The notes under the pieces were generated by a model. The model had not been told where the DNA came from. It saw only the letters and a program-made list of their open reading frames with translations, and ran no database searches. DNA of 64,000 nt from Myrmaecium sp. VS I D KN 1 (Eukaryota > Ascomycota > Dothideomycetes > Valsariales > Valsariaceae), in contig JADQAV010000041.1 in the NCBI GenBank assembly GCA_019775845.1, positions 245,512 through 309,511 on the forward strand, in the 5' to 3' direction. How positions within the stretch are numbered: the first letter of the stretch is position 1; each line of letters opens with the position of its first letter. This document shows, in pieces, positions 39,361 through 49,788 of the stretch. The position numbers and the translations under genes were made by a program.

Positions 39361-41332
39361 ATGGCTGAGGCTCAAGTTAAAGAATGGCAGGGCCGCGCTG
39401 AGGCCCTCAAGCCTCTCAATCTTAAGCAAATCGAACCGTCCCTCGCCGAGCTCGATGCTCACCTCACCCTCCGTTCATACATCGTAGGCTATGGCCTCAC
39501 CGACGCCGACACCACGATATGGCGCACGCTGCGCGAGAACCGCGTCGCTCATGCTTTCATTAAGCAGAGCATCATGGTCAACCTTTCTCGTTGGTTCCGG
39601 TTTATCGAGGAAGCATACCCTCAGACGGCCACTCTCCCGATTCGGGCTAAGGGCGGCAAGGGAGAGAAGAAGGAAGCCAGCAAAGAACAATCTGCTTCTG
39701 GAGATGCGGTCTATGACATTGGCCTTCAGGATGTCGAGCATGGCGTTGTCACCCGCTTTCCTCCCGAGCCCTCAGGCTACCTTCACATCGGTCACGCCAA
39801 AGCCGCGTTGCTGAACGACTACTTCGCGCACAAGAAATACAAAGGCACCCTCCTGCTAAGATTTGACGACACCAACCCCTCGAAGGAGAAGCAGGAATTT
39901 CAGGATAGCATCGTGGAGGATTTGGCCCTGATGGGCATCAAAGCCGACAAGGTGTCCCATACGAGGTAAGTCAGGAAATCGCTCTCGTCCTTGCCTTGCT
40001 CTCTGACTCTGTTTCAGCGACTACTTCCAGGAGCTCTACGAGTACTGTGTCCGCATGCTTAAGGAAGGCCTCGCGTACGCCGACGACACCGAGCAGGAGC
40101 AGATGCGCAAGGAGCGTATGGATGGCATCCCCAGCAAGCGCCGCGATGCCAGCGTCGAGGAGAACTTGGCGCATTTCGAAGAAATGAAGAACGGGACCGA
40201 GGAGGGAATGAGATGGTGCATCAGAGCCAAGATGTCCGTGGACGACCCGAACAAGGCCATGCGCGATCCAGTCATCTACCGTTGCAACCCACAAGAGCAC
40301 CATCGCACCGGCTCCAAGTGGAAGATCTATCCCACCTACGACTTCTGCTGCCCGATCATTGATTCCCTCGAGGGCGTGACACATGCTCTGCGTACCACGG
40401 AATACAAGGATCGTGACGCGCAGTACCAGTGGTTCATCAAGGCGCTCAAGCTGCGTCATGTGTACAACTGGGACTTCGCCCGGATGAACTTCGTCCGCAC
40501 CCTTCTCTCCAAGCGTAAGCTGACCAAGTTCGTCGACTCCGGCTACGTCTGGGGCTGGGATGATCCACGTATGCCGACCGTTCGCGGTATCAGACGCCGT
40601 GGTATGACCATCCCCGCGCTTCAGGAGTTCATCCTCAAGCAGGGCCCTAGCAAGAACATTGTCAACCTTGACTGGGCAGCCTTCTGGGCCACCAACAAGA
40701 AGTACATCGACCCGATTGCGCCCCGTTTCACCGCCGTCGAGGACAAGGATAAGGTCCCGGTGACCGTCATTGGTGCCGCCGCCACTCCCTGGACCGAGGA
40801 GAAGGACAAGCACGCAAAGAACAAGGAGGTCGGCACCAAGAAGGTCGTCTACAGCAAGGACATCCTCGTCGACCAGGCCGACGCCCAGTCGTTCGAGCAG
40901 GACGAGGAGATCACCCTGATGAACTGGGGCAACGCGATCGTGCGCAAGATCACCCACTCCCTCAACCCGCTCAACGGCTTCAAGACCGTCACGGGCCTCG
41001 AGCTCGAGCTCCACCTGGCGGGCGACGTCAAGGCGACGAAGAAGAAGATCACCTGGCTGTCCAAGGACCAAGACCTCGTCCCCGTCGAGCTCGTCGACTT
41101 CGACTACCTCATCACCAAGGACAAGCTGGCCGAGGAGGACAACTGGGAGGACTTCATCACCAAGGAGACCGAGTTCCGCACCCCGGCCGTCGCCGACTGC
41201 AACGTCGCCGCCCTCAAGCCCGACGACATCATCCAGTTCGACCGCAAGGGCTTCTTCCGCTGCGACCGCGCCGCCGCCGACGGCCAGCCCGCCGTTTTCT
41301 TCCAGATTCCCACCGGGCGCGAGAAGAAGTGA
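39361..41332 (+). CDS. GUS1: Cytosolic glutamyl-tRNA synthetase
   Basis: Class I aminoacyl-tRNA synthetase that charges tRNA-Glu in the cytosol. Two exons (39361-39965, 40018-41332) around a 52-base intron give 639 residues. Residues 1-105 form the GST-like N-terminal domain used for docking to Arc1-type cofactors. A Lys-rich linker leads to TRFPPEPSGYLHIGHAKAA (HIGH at residues 142-145), then LLLRFDDTNPSKEKQEF. The second ATP signature LLSKRKL sits near residue 364 and WDDPRMPTVRGIRRRG follows. The C-terminal anticodon-binding beta-barrels run to the end. The eukaryotic/archaeal-type GluRS signature (not GlnRS) fits the N-terminal domain. Codons in the last 500 bases are strongly biased to C in the third position, as in highly expressed fungal genes. 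Confidence 0.95.
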
Positions 41333-41834
41333 GGCGACGCGTGTGTTTGCGTGGAAAGCTGGTGAATGCCGAGATTCTCCCTTGCTTTTGATTTGTTCGG
41401 TTCTCGTGTAGGAAGGCGAGGGGTAACAAGTGCCGGGATATTGTTGTATGTACTTAGCATCATGAAATCATTAGAGCAAGGTACGAAGGATCGAAAGGCG
41501 GACGTAAACTTTGTCACGAAGTTCCTTTTTTTCTCTTCTCTTTGCGAGCAGCTTATGATTTCTTCCGTGCGTATCGCACACACACATATACATCGATGGC
41601 ATTCCATCGGGAAACCCTTGCCAACCCTCATTCCTTGCGCAGCGATGAAGCGAACATCTTCAACTGATGACAGGTGTTCTCCTCGTGAACGAGGACGGGC
41701 TTATCCGTCCAGCGGCTCAGCTCCCGCCTTTCTCCTCACGGCCCGACGAACAAGCTCCCACCTCCGGTCTCAGACCCTCCCCTGGCCTCTACGGAGCCTT
41801 TGTCTTCCTCTGCTTCTTCTGGCTCTGAACACCA
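41333..41834. other. Convergent region between GUS1 and the acid-ceramidase-like gene
   Basis: A 502-base stretch between two gene ends that face each other; probably both 3' UTRs. No gene or repeat of note. Confidence 0.5.
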
Positions 41835-43407
41835 CTACCGCTTCGCTTCCCCCGATCGCCTGCTCCTCCGACGCACGGCGTACCGGCGCAGGAACGGTAT
41901 CGTGCCCGCGCGCGGATCCATGACGGCCGCGTAATGCGTCAGCGTGTGCACGGTGGGGTAGTCCTGCAGCCAGCGGAGGAGGTCGGGGAAGGAGGCTGCT
42001 GCGGATGCGCCGTCGTCATCATCGGTGCTGTGATTGCCTTTCCCCGCCATCGACTCCTCTCCTCCTTCTGCGTTCCCGTCGTCTTGCTCATTTCCGCCTG
42101 TACCTCCCTGATTTTCGTTGTCCGCGCTGCTCTCTGTGCTGTCCCAGTTGCTCGAGTAGCGTATGCATCGTCGCATTTGGAAGTCCTCCCACTTGAATGA
42201 CATGCTCTGCTTGCGCTCGATGCTTTCCTGAAGGCATTCGCGGTAGAGGGAGGAGGCGCCGGCGGCTTCGGGATCGGTTTCGGAGAGGAGGTCGTGGTTG
42301 GTGGCGATGAGGAAGGATGGTGATGTGAGGGTGTTGGCGGTCGTGTGGTCCTTCTCGAGGATGGCGGCGATGTCGCCGTCGCAGAGGATGATGTACGCGG
42401 CTGTGGTTGGGAGGGAGGGAAACGTGGAGAGGATAGAGGGGAGAGTTGGGGGTTTTGTGGGTGGGGAGGGAAGCCCAGCGGACTGCTTGTTATGTCGGTG
42501 GCTGGGGTGAAGGGGGCTCGGGGGGAGGATCAGTTCGCGCAGTCTGGAGGCGATCGAAGGCTGAAGTCCGAGGAGTACGAGCAGGATGCGAAGGTAGTAC
42601 TTGGGACTGGAGCCATTGTGTTGAGGACGGAAGTTGAGGGAGACGCTGAGGCCTTTCCTGGTGTGGGAGGTCAGATGGGGATCAATTGTCATGCTGGACC
42701 AGCCCTCGGACTGACCTCACGCCTGTCAAGACGCCGACGAAGCCGACATACGTGACGCTTTCCGCGACGACATCTCTCCCTGGTCGGTCGATGAACTTGA
42801 GATGAACGATGATGTCCCGGAGCGGCTCCATGCCCCAATCGAGCGTGCGGAAATGCATCATAGACGTGGCGCCGTCAAATCCTCGCACCCGCATGCTGCC
42901 ACTGGTACAGCCCATCATCAAATCCAGCAAGACATTGAGGGCCACGAGCAGCCATAGGTCGATGCCGGTGACCTCGCTGATGCCCTTGATCTCTTCGTTC
43001 TGCTCGTGGCTGTGGAGCTTTCGAAGGACTCTCCTGGCTAATGCAGTTGTCAGATGCACCGGTAGGATCTGAGTCAACTCGAGCAGTTCTGTGAATAGGT
43101 TCGGCAGGTCCTGGACGCGTTCTCGGTAGTCGATCGCCATAGCTTGGTACCGCTGGCGCGGCGGTAGGGAGAGGTCTATGATATACGTCGGCGGTCTGTC
43201 GCCGTGGAGCACTTCCTCTGCTGCTCCGGCTTCTTCTGGTATGCTTTCCAGCCCCGAGGTATCACTTTGATGAGCCGAGAGGGGGCAGGTCTGCTGGGTC
43301 CTGGTTGGTATTTTTCCAATGGTCCTGAGGATTCCCGCACGTCTAGCAGTTCGGCTCGGACTCTCGGGTTGCATAATGAATGTCTCGTTGGGAAGATTGT
43401 AGAACAT
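41835..43407 (-). CDS. Acid ceramidase-like / NAAA-family amidase (Ntn hydrolase)
   Basis: Predicted N-terminal-nucleophile hydrolase of the acid ceramidase/NAAA family, which cleaves fatty-acyl amides; its substrate here is unknown. Two exons (43407-42716, 42657-41835) across a 58-base intron give 504 residues. The family motifs in order are YIIDLSLPPRQRYQ (residues 75-88), GIDLWLLVALN, the nucleophile GCTSG (Cys167), then HFRTLDWGM (Arg187, Asp190), VTYVGFVGVLTGVRKGLSVSLNFR across the splice and SFLIATNHD. No signal peptide or transmembrane segment is evident, unlike secreted lysosomal members. A roughly 60-residue acidic, Ser/Asn/Gly-rich insertion (NENQGGTGGNEQDDGNAEGG... to STDDDDGAS) interrupts the C-terminal half. 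The start is uncertain: 43407 is the first in-frame ATG, and 43374 is an alternative. Confidence 0.82.
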
Positions 43408-45692
43408 AGCAAGAGAGGACAGGAGTACAATGTAGATATTCAAGGAATCGATGGTAAGTTAGAGGAGGCTAGCATTGCTGCTTAACTAGGGGGGTGTAGA
43501 AGCTGGGCGAGCGGAATGAATGGAACAGCGAGGGGTGGCGGAGAATAAGGATATGCGAGCAGAAAGTTGCGGGAAGTACATTAGAAGACAACTTAACTAA
43601 GATACCAGTAGGTGTGTGACTTAGTAAATACCATATATTTAGCATGCACAGTACCTTATGCCGGTTGATCGTCAAGGTCGGAAAGTGCGGACGGAATGTG
43701 TTAAGCCGTGCTCCTTCCAAAGGTCTCAAGGAAACCTCAGGCATCTGCATATAGGAGAGTAAAGCAATGTATTACTTCCATATAGTAAGTAGGTAAGGTA
43801 GGTACCTAAGGCACCTAGGTAGGTAGGCACTGAGTACTTGTACTTTTGCGCCGTTCGAACTCAGATGGTCCACCAAATTAGTACTTGATTACACTGCATG
43901 TCCAGCTGTGATACGGAACCAATTGCCAGGTGGTTCACGCTATTGCTTACGGTCTGTTCTCCGCATCATCCCTATGGTCGTCACTGCTCCGTGAGGGCCT
44001 GCAGTTGAGTTCTATGAGCATTACGGCTCTGTAGAGGAGCGATGAGATGGCAGGAGGATTGCATTGATGAACTGTGAGAATGAAGTGAAGCTGGAAGAGA
44101 GACGGGAGTTCTTCGGGTTGGTCGGATGCAACGCTACGCCCATCCCGTAGCGAGATGGCCGTCTCGTGTTCATGCAGGACGATTCCTCTCCTCATCCACA
44201 ACGAAGGATCAGGAACGCTTCGTGGTTCTGATCGTGCACCCCAAGGCCATTAGCTGTCATGAAGGGCAGGTCTGTCTCCATATCATATATTCGACGTGAC
44301 CACAGCGCGTTTGAGTGCTAGGCCTAAGAGCCATGCTAGTAGCTGTCCCAATAGCTGAACATTGCCTCCTGCTATCGTGGTATCGTATAATTTCCTCAGA
44401 TCCTCGGTTTTCCGTCTTTTCATTGGCTCCATGACATTTCTTCGAATCAGTCTTTCACTCTCCATTTTGATTGTCCGGGTTTCCCTCGTGGATTTCATAT
44501 TTTTCGCCGCTTGGTTCACATATTCGATCGCCCTTTCCGGCCAATGGAGGCGCAATAAGGAGCCGTGGATGGCCAATCCACTGCAGCTGGCATCTCCCAA
44601 CATCTGTTGGGCGGAGATGCTCAATTTGGTTTATAGACTCGCGGACAGTCATATCGTCGTGTGATCCGCTTCTGTCCTCGCCGACATCCTTTTGTCGCCT
44701 AGCTGTGAGCCAAGCTGGCTGGCGGAGTCTCTCATGGACATCCTGAGCAAAGTGGAGACCAGCAGGGCAAAGGGAACGAGGCGTCGTCAGTGAGAATGGT
44801 GTCACAGGGGATCTCGTGGTCAAGCGGAGATCCAATGACTCCATAGTTCCTTGTTTGCTGCTCCTCCTCCTCGCCTCGTGCTCCGGTTCACGGGCTCTTC
44901 AGGCGTGAGCCGACGAGAGCGTTATTGCTGGGACCGGCAGGTTTGTCAGTCATCCCGACCATCCGTTCGCCGATGGCCGCTGCCACGGGCCTCCACACTG
45001 AGTTGCTCCTTTTTGGTGACAGCCCTTTGGATCACTGTCAACCTCGTACCAACCTGCTACCTTCCACTACACGCCATCCAACCGAGGATACCTGCTCCCT
45101 ACTACCTTGCTATATACTTACTTACACGTCGTACCTTACTGTACTGTACCTTACCTTACCACCTTAACGCGGCGACTACTGTACCTACATCATACCTAAG
45201 CTCCAGTAATCACCGAGCACCATGTGTCTCCCTTTCTGCTGGCGGGTTCACGAAATCGAACTCGAGGACCAGCCGAAGCCTCGCCATCGTCATCACCGCC
45301 GCACAAAGAGCCATGGTCGTTACTGCTCCGTACAAGTAGGTCACCTTCTCCTTGCACCCCGCTTCAGTTTCCCACCGCTGCCTTCCAATCCCGTCCTCGC
45401 TACTTTACCTTACTTTACCCGTCTACCTACCTATTCCGCCCTACGTGCTAGCCTGAGTACCTTGCCTGACCACGGGCGCCGGTACATGATTCTTCCTTTC
45501 CACTTCTTGCACCTCACCTCCCGTCACCCGAACCTTCCTGCGTCAACTTCCTTCTACAACCCGTCCCGTCAACCTGCAACCCACAATCTGCAACTTTCTC
45601 TTCCCATTCCCTTCGCCTCACCTGCACCGCTCCTACGCTGTGAGATCGCCTGTCTTTGACGGAGCTCAAGCTTGGTCTCCAAAGCACCCGTC
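43408..45692. other. Long region without a supported gene, with repeat-rich leader
   Basis: 2.3 kb. Clustered TACCT/AGGTA repeats lie at 43785-43830, and pyrimidine-rich TACCTTACC-type repeats at 45100-45180 and 45405-45450. The latter, with a small frame at 45222-45336 (MCLPFCWRVHEIELED...), probably form the leader of the next gene. A possible two-exon frame on the minus strand at 44283-44844 is weak and covered in the findings. Confidence 0.45.
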
Positions 45693-46310
45693 ATGGCTAC
45701 CTGGGAAAGTCTCTGTTCCTGTTGTCCGACTGGAAAGCACCAGGCGCCGGTCGCGCAGCCTGCTGTCCAGGGACCTCAGCCGTTTGACAACCGTCCTACC
45801 ACCTATCACTACCTGCCTCGCGGAAATGGCTATGGTGTAGGTGCATCTCCATCAGCGTCACCAGCCTCTGCGTCTGACAATTACATGTTTCCCGGTCAGC
45901 CGTATGCTTACTGCGTACCTCAGTATCCTCACCAGCACTACTATGTTCCAGCTCCGGCTGCGCAGCCTATGGCGCCTCCCCAGCCGGGCTACTACTTCCA
46001 GCCTGCACCTCCTGCGCATCACTATTTCGTCGCTCCTGCCCATGATCCCGTTGCACGCCCCTACGTCGGTCGTTCCACCTACGAAGTCCACGCCGACGAC
46101 CTCCAGGCCGCTCAGAAGGCAGGCTCATTCGAGCCTCGCGAGATCCAGCCGAAAGACGCGAAACCCGAAAGTCAGTTCTGGGTCAAGGAAGTCGACGGTT
46201 CCTGGAACCTGAGGAACTACTACACCATCGAGAATGCTTTGCGTCCTGGAAGGTGGCAGGTCGAGCCCTCCGCTGGATACCTCGTGTTTGTGAGGGAGAA
46301 CAAGAACTGA
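45693..46310 (+). CDS. Pro/Tyr-rich protein of unknown function
   Basis: A 205-residue protein that I do not recognise. The N-terminus is MATWESLCSCCPTGKHQAP with three Cys in a short run. The middle (residues 30-135) is low complexity, rich in Pro, Tyr, Ala, Gln and His, for example the repeated PYAYCVPQYPHQHYYVPAP pattern. The C-terminal 70 residues look folded: FWVKEVDGSWNLRNYYTIENAL, then PGRWQVEPSAGYLVFVRE. This part is what makes a real gene likely, because it is compositionally normal and its frame ends cleanly. The leader upstream is long, pyrimidine-rich and contains a small open frame at 45222. The upstream peptide could be an extra 5' exon, but splice phases I tried do not join, so it is left as a leader frame. 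Confidence 0.65.
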   Translation: MATWESLCSCCPTGKHQAPVAQPAVQGPQPFDNRPTTYHYLPRGNGYGVGASPSASPASASDNYMFPGQPYAYCVPQYPHQHYYVPAPAAQPMAPPQPGYYFQPAPPAHHYFVAPAHDPVARPYVGRSTYEVHADDLQAAQKAGSFEPREIQPKDAKPESQFWVKEVDGSWNLRNYYTIENALRPGRWQVEPSAGYLVFVRENKN

Positions 46311-46946
46311 AGCAGTGAGTAAACAGACATCTGTCATATATACAGCACTAATATCTCTGCGTGAAGCGACTTCACATCAACTGAAATTCTCGACACGATT
46401 ACAGACATAGCTGGACTTCTTCCCACCACCACATTTCAGTTTTGATTACCAGTCTATCACGATGAGGCGGATTGCTTCTCTGGTGAAGCGTTCTATGCGA
46501 CTTTGTGAAATGCGGCGTGAGTAAACAACGGACAGCAAAAAACATCCTTGACGAAGCGAACATGCCACAGTGCCAGACCGACGAGTTTCCTTCACTTTAG
46601 TACTGTTACGTTGGACGCTCTCCGGTCTTATGGAAAGTTTTTAAGATCCTGCTTTCAACGTATGGCGTTGATACTTCTATTACAGCGTTCCAACTTCCTT
46701 CGATACAAATGAGTGCGCATCTCTGAACGATGCCCTATTTCACAGGAATGTGATGGTGGTCGGCGCAAGGGTGCTTGGAACGCAACTGGGTCTTTCAAGC
46801 AAGCAACATCAAAATAGCGTCCGTAACTGAAATCAAAGCACCTCCTGCCTTTGCTCCACCGAGTATCTACTGGTCTGTTTTATGTTCAAAGCCTTGTGGT
46901 ATTCGCTTAAAGCCGACAGGCATAAAGCCGACAGGCATAAGTTAGC
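46311..46946. promoter_or_regulatory. Downstream/upstream spacer with a 15-bp tandem repeat
   Basis: A 636-base spacer. The 15-base unit aaagccgacaggcat occurs twice in perfect tandem at 46909-46923 and 46924-46938, directly in front of the first possible ATG (46947) of the UPF0047 gene. Nothing else is recognised. Confidence 0.5.
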
Positions 46947-47829
46947 ATGCATGACGTCTTCGAGAAGCGACCACCCCGCCAAAAGCCAGCCAGCTCCGAG
47001 CCTCCGAATAACGCTGATAGAAATCCAATGCCCAGCTCCGCCCTCCCCACCGTCAATCAAAACAACACCTTCCTATTCCTGCTCCTCTTCACCGTCGCCT
47101 TCTTCCCCAACGCCTTCATCTGGCTGCTCAAGCTACCCTTCCGACCTTTCCACGACCTCACCCAACCGCCACCCAGCTTCCCCACCTGCAGCTGCGTCCC
47201 GCCGGCCGCGTGGACTCCCACCTTCCTCTCCACGACCACCCCACCACCAACACCTCCACCACCAAGCCAGACCCCCACGACGACGACGATGTGGACGCAA
47301 AAGACGCTGTCGCTCAAGCCGCGGGCGCGGGGCTCCTACCTGATCACGGACGAGGTGGTGGGCCAGCTGCCGGAGCTGCGCTCGTACCGGGTCGGCCTGC
47401 TGAACCTGTTCGTCCAGCACACCTCCTGCGCCCTTTCGCTGAACGAGAACTGGGACGCGGACGTGCGGGCGGACATGAGCGACGCGCTGGACCGCCTGGT
47501 CGAGGAGGATACCGATGGCAAGGGCTTGTATCGGCATGATGCGGAGGGGAGTGATGATATGCCTGTACGTCTTTCTTTTTTTTTTCCTTTCTTCTTTCCT
47601 CTTTCGCACCGTTACATGCCAACATTACCAAATCTGTCTATCTGACATTGGAGGAACGCACCATCAGGCTCACATCAAGAGCGCCCTCATCGGCGCCAGC
47701 GTCACGATCCCCATCCGCGACGGCAAGCTGGCCACCGGCACCTGGCAGGGCATCTGGTATCTCGAGTTCCGCGCGTCCAAGCACGCCCGCCGCGTCGTCG
47801 CCACGATTCAGGGCGAGAAGAACGCTTGA
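46947..47829 (+). CDS. UPF0047 (YjbQ-type) family protein with N-terminal hydrophobic extension
   Basis: The C-terminal part is the conserved UPF0047 domain, whose bacterial members are linked to thiamine-phosphate synthase-like activity; the cellular role in fungi is not settled. The core opens at MWTQKTLSLKPRARGSYLITDEVV (position 47289), continues with the signature LNLFVQHTSCALSLNENWD, and is interrupted by a roughly 105-base intron (47563-47667). It resumes at AHIKSALIGASVTIPIRDGKL and ends GTWQGIWYLEFR and a short tail. Upstream, the same frame stays open for about 114 codons and encodes a strong hydrophobic stretch (TFLFLLLFTVAFFPNAFIWLLK), then a Pro/Thr-rich linker, with codons ending mainly in C or G as in real coding sequence. 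Starts at 46947, 47028 and 47289 are all possible; the longest is reported. Confidence 0.8.
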
Positions 47830-48320
47830 GGGGGCGTGGGAAAGCTGGAGGGGAGAGAGAGAGACAGAGGATGAGAGGATGAGGGATCTGGTGGTTGCAT
47901 TGGGGGTGTGATCATCTGGGGACGGTTGAGGAGGCATTGAAAGGAGTACTCGGGGCGTTTTGAGTAGATCTCAGCGTCGGCTACATCGTGGCTACGGCCG
48001 GGCGGATAGGCGGTCGTGAAGCCTTCGTGGTCAAAGAAGGATATGGTTTCTGGTTTGAGAGTGGAACGGTGGCAGTGGAGAAAGCGTATAGCTTTGACAA
48101 AATACAAAGAACATCCATTTACATATCAGCCCTGGATAGTCGATCGAACTTCTGCTAAAAGGGGGTCTACACAGTACGCTTTACCTGTGATTGAAGAGAG
48201 GGAAGGAGAAAAAGAAATAAAAGGACCCAAACTCCCAACGCAACCCAGAAATCATATTAGACGCCTTAAGTCAACACCGCTGATTCACCCGCGCTCACCG
48301 AAACGCTTCCATGCACCCGC
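47830..48320. other. Convergent region between the UPF0047 and NDUFS6 genes
   Basis: A 491-base stretch between gene ends, probably both 3' UTRs. GA-rich sequence at 47850-47885. No gene is supported. Confidence 0.5.
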
Positions 48321-49318
48321 TCACCGCTGACCGAAGGGCTCGTCGGCGTTGACGCGCTGGCTCTCTTCCACCTCAGCCGGGTCGCCCGTCGGCTCCAGCG
48401 GGTAAGGCCGCAGGTAGTGTCCCTCGGGGAGGGCCTCGATCGCTTTCCGGTTATGCTCGTGCGCCTGCGAGATACACAAAAGGGAGGGAGGTGAACCAAA
48501 TAGTCAGCCAAGAGGTTCTCCAGCATAGCACATTTTACCCGGGGGGGAGGGGGAGGGTTTCGAGAGGAAAAAACTCACAAAGGGAAGGCCGCAGTAGTTG
48601 CACGAGGCAATCTCGGGCTTGTCGACGTTGATGAAGATGCGGGGGTGGCCGAGGGGCCCGCCGCCGCCGTCGCAGGAGACGATCCGTTGACTCACCCAGC
48701 GGACGGGTTGCTTGTGGATGAGCTCGATGGCGGCGTAGGGGCGAGGCTGTTGGGGGGGAGGAGAGGGTGGTTAGCTTTTTGGTTTCTGCGTCTTTGAGGG
48801 AGAAGGTCTCTTGTGCTCTGCTTTTATCTTCTGGGGCTTTTTTAGAGGTCTCAATTGCTTAAGCTCCTTTTGATATGCTCATGTCCAGACGGGAGCCAAT
48901 TAAGCACCCACGAGACCCCAAATAGGAATTGGAAAGGGAGCTTCTGATAAAGTCATACCTGATCCTCCATAATCGTCTGCTCAAACCGTGGACCGACCAT
49001 CGCCTTCGCCCGCGGTTGCTGGCTACGACTCCAGATGGTCTGGCGGTTGGGCGCCTGGGCGGTGCGGAGGGCCTCGCCCTTCTGCACGCTCTCGACGAGG
49101 TACTTGTCGAACGCGCCCTCGGCGCTCGTCGGCGCCGCGTTGGTCTCGCTCACGTTCGGCTGCGCCGCCTTCTTCCTCGCCGCGTCCGGGTCGTTGGCCG
49201 GGACCGAGTCCGAGGTCGACCGGCTGGCGTACGTCCGCCTGCTGAGGGAGCCGCCGGAGGTGCGGAGGAGTGCGGAAGTTTGCCGGGCCGCGCGGCTGGC
49301 GCTGCGGAGAGGGAGCAT
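48321..49318 (-). CDS. NDUFS6: NADH-ubiquinone oxidoreductase 13-kDa zinc-finger subunit (NDUFS6)
   Basis: Accessory subunit of mitochondrial complex I that binds zinc and is needed for late assembly. Three exons (49318-48959, 48746-48579, 48464-48321), all phase 0, give 223 residues. The first 45 residues are Arg/Ser/Ala-rich and resemble a matrix presequence. The conserved region begins PRPYAAIELIHKQPVRWVSQRIVSCDGGGG and shows the zinc ligands: Cys in IVSCDGGGG, His in GHPRIFINV, and the pair CNYC. The short charged tail ends DEPFGQR. The three exons and the zinc motif make the assignment firm. It is divergent from the Mpp6-like gene. Confidence 0.93.
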
Positions 49319-49788
49319 GGTGGGTTGTGGGAGGGTTGTGTGTGTGTATGATTATGTGTTGGGTATGTGTATGTGTGGAGGTGGGCGGACGGGTGGGCGG
49401 GTGGGTGTGAATGTGGGGACGTGAAGTCGGGGAAAGCGGTCGATTGTGGAGGTGGTGGTGCTTGACGGTTGGGAGAGTGGATACTCCCATCCGGGGAGGG
49501 CGGTCAGCGCTTTGTGGGGCACTGATTGGCCGACTGTCTTTTTTTGCGATCGGGCGAGCCTGAACCCTTGCTGGTGGCTTCGCTTCTTTCTCCGTTCCTG
49601 ACAGCTTCAACCATCGACAAGCTTCAAGATTGGGAAACATCTTCCGATAGTCGCACGAAAGATATCCATTGTTCGACGAACTATCCGTCAATTCCCTCGA
49701 CGAGGTCTTGTCTGCGATATCGCATCGCCTCACTAACCCTACAGGAACACGTAGAAGAAAGAAAAAAACGCACCGCTTACAAGCAACC
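49319..49788. promoter_or_regulatory. Divergent promoter of NDUFS6 and the Mpp6-like gene
   Basis: A 470-base spacer between opposed starts. GT-rich sequence (tgtgtgtgtatg type) lies at 49335-49380. No other element is recognised. Confidence 0.45.

Noticed and set aside
39971-41071. 366-codon minus-strand open frame across GUS1
   Set aside because: Antisense shadow of the strongly codon-biased GluRS gene; Val/Leu-rich composition without a domain.
45222-45336. Frame MCLPFCWRV... as first exon of the Pro/Tyr-rich gene
   Set aside because: The donor GTAGGT is phase 0, but the acceptors I examined before 45693 do not restore the frame. Kept only as a leader frame.
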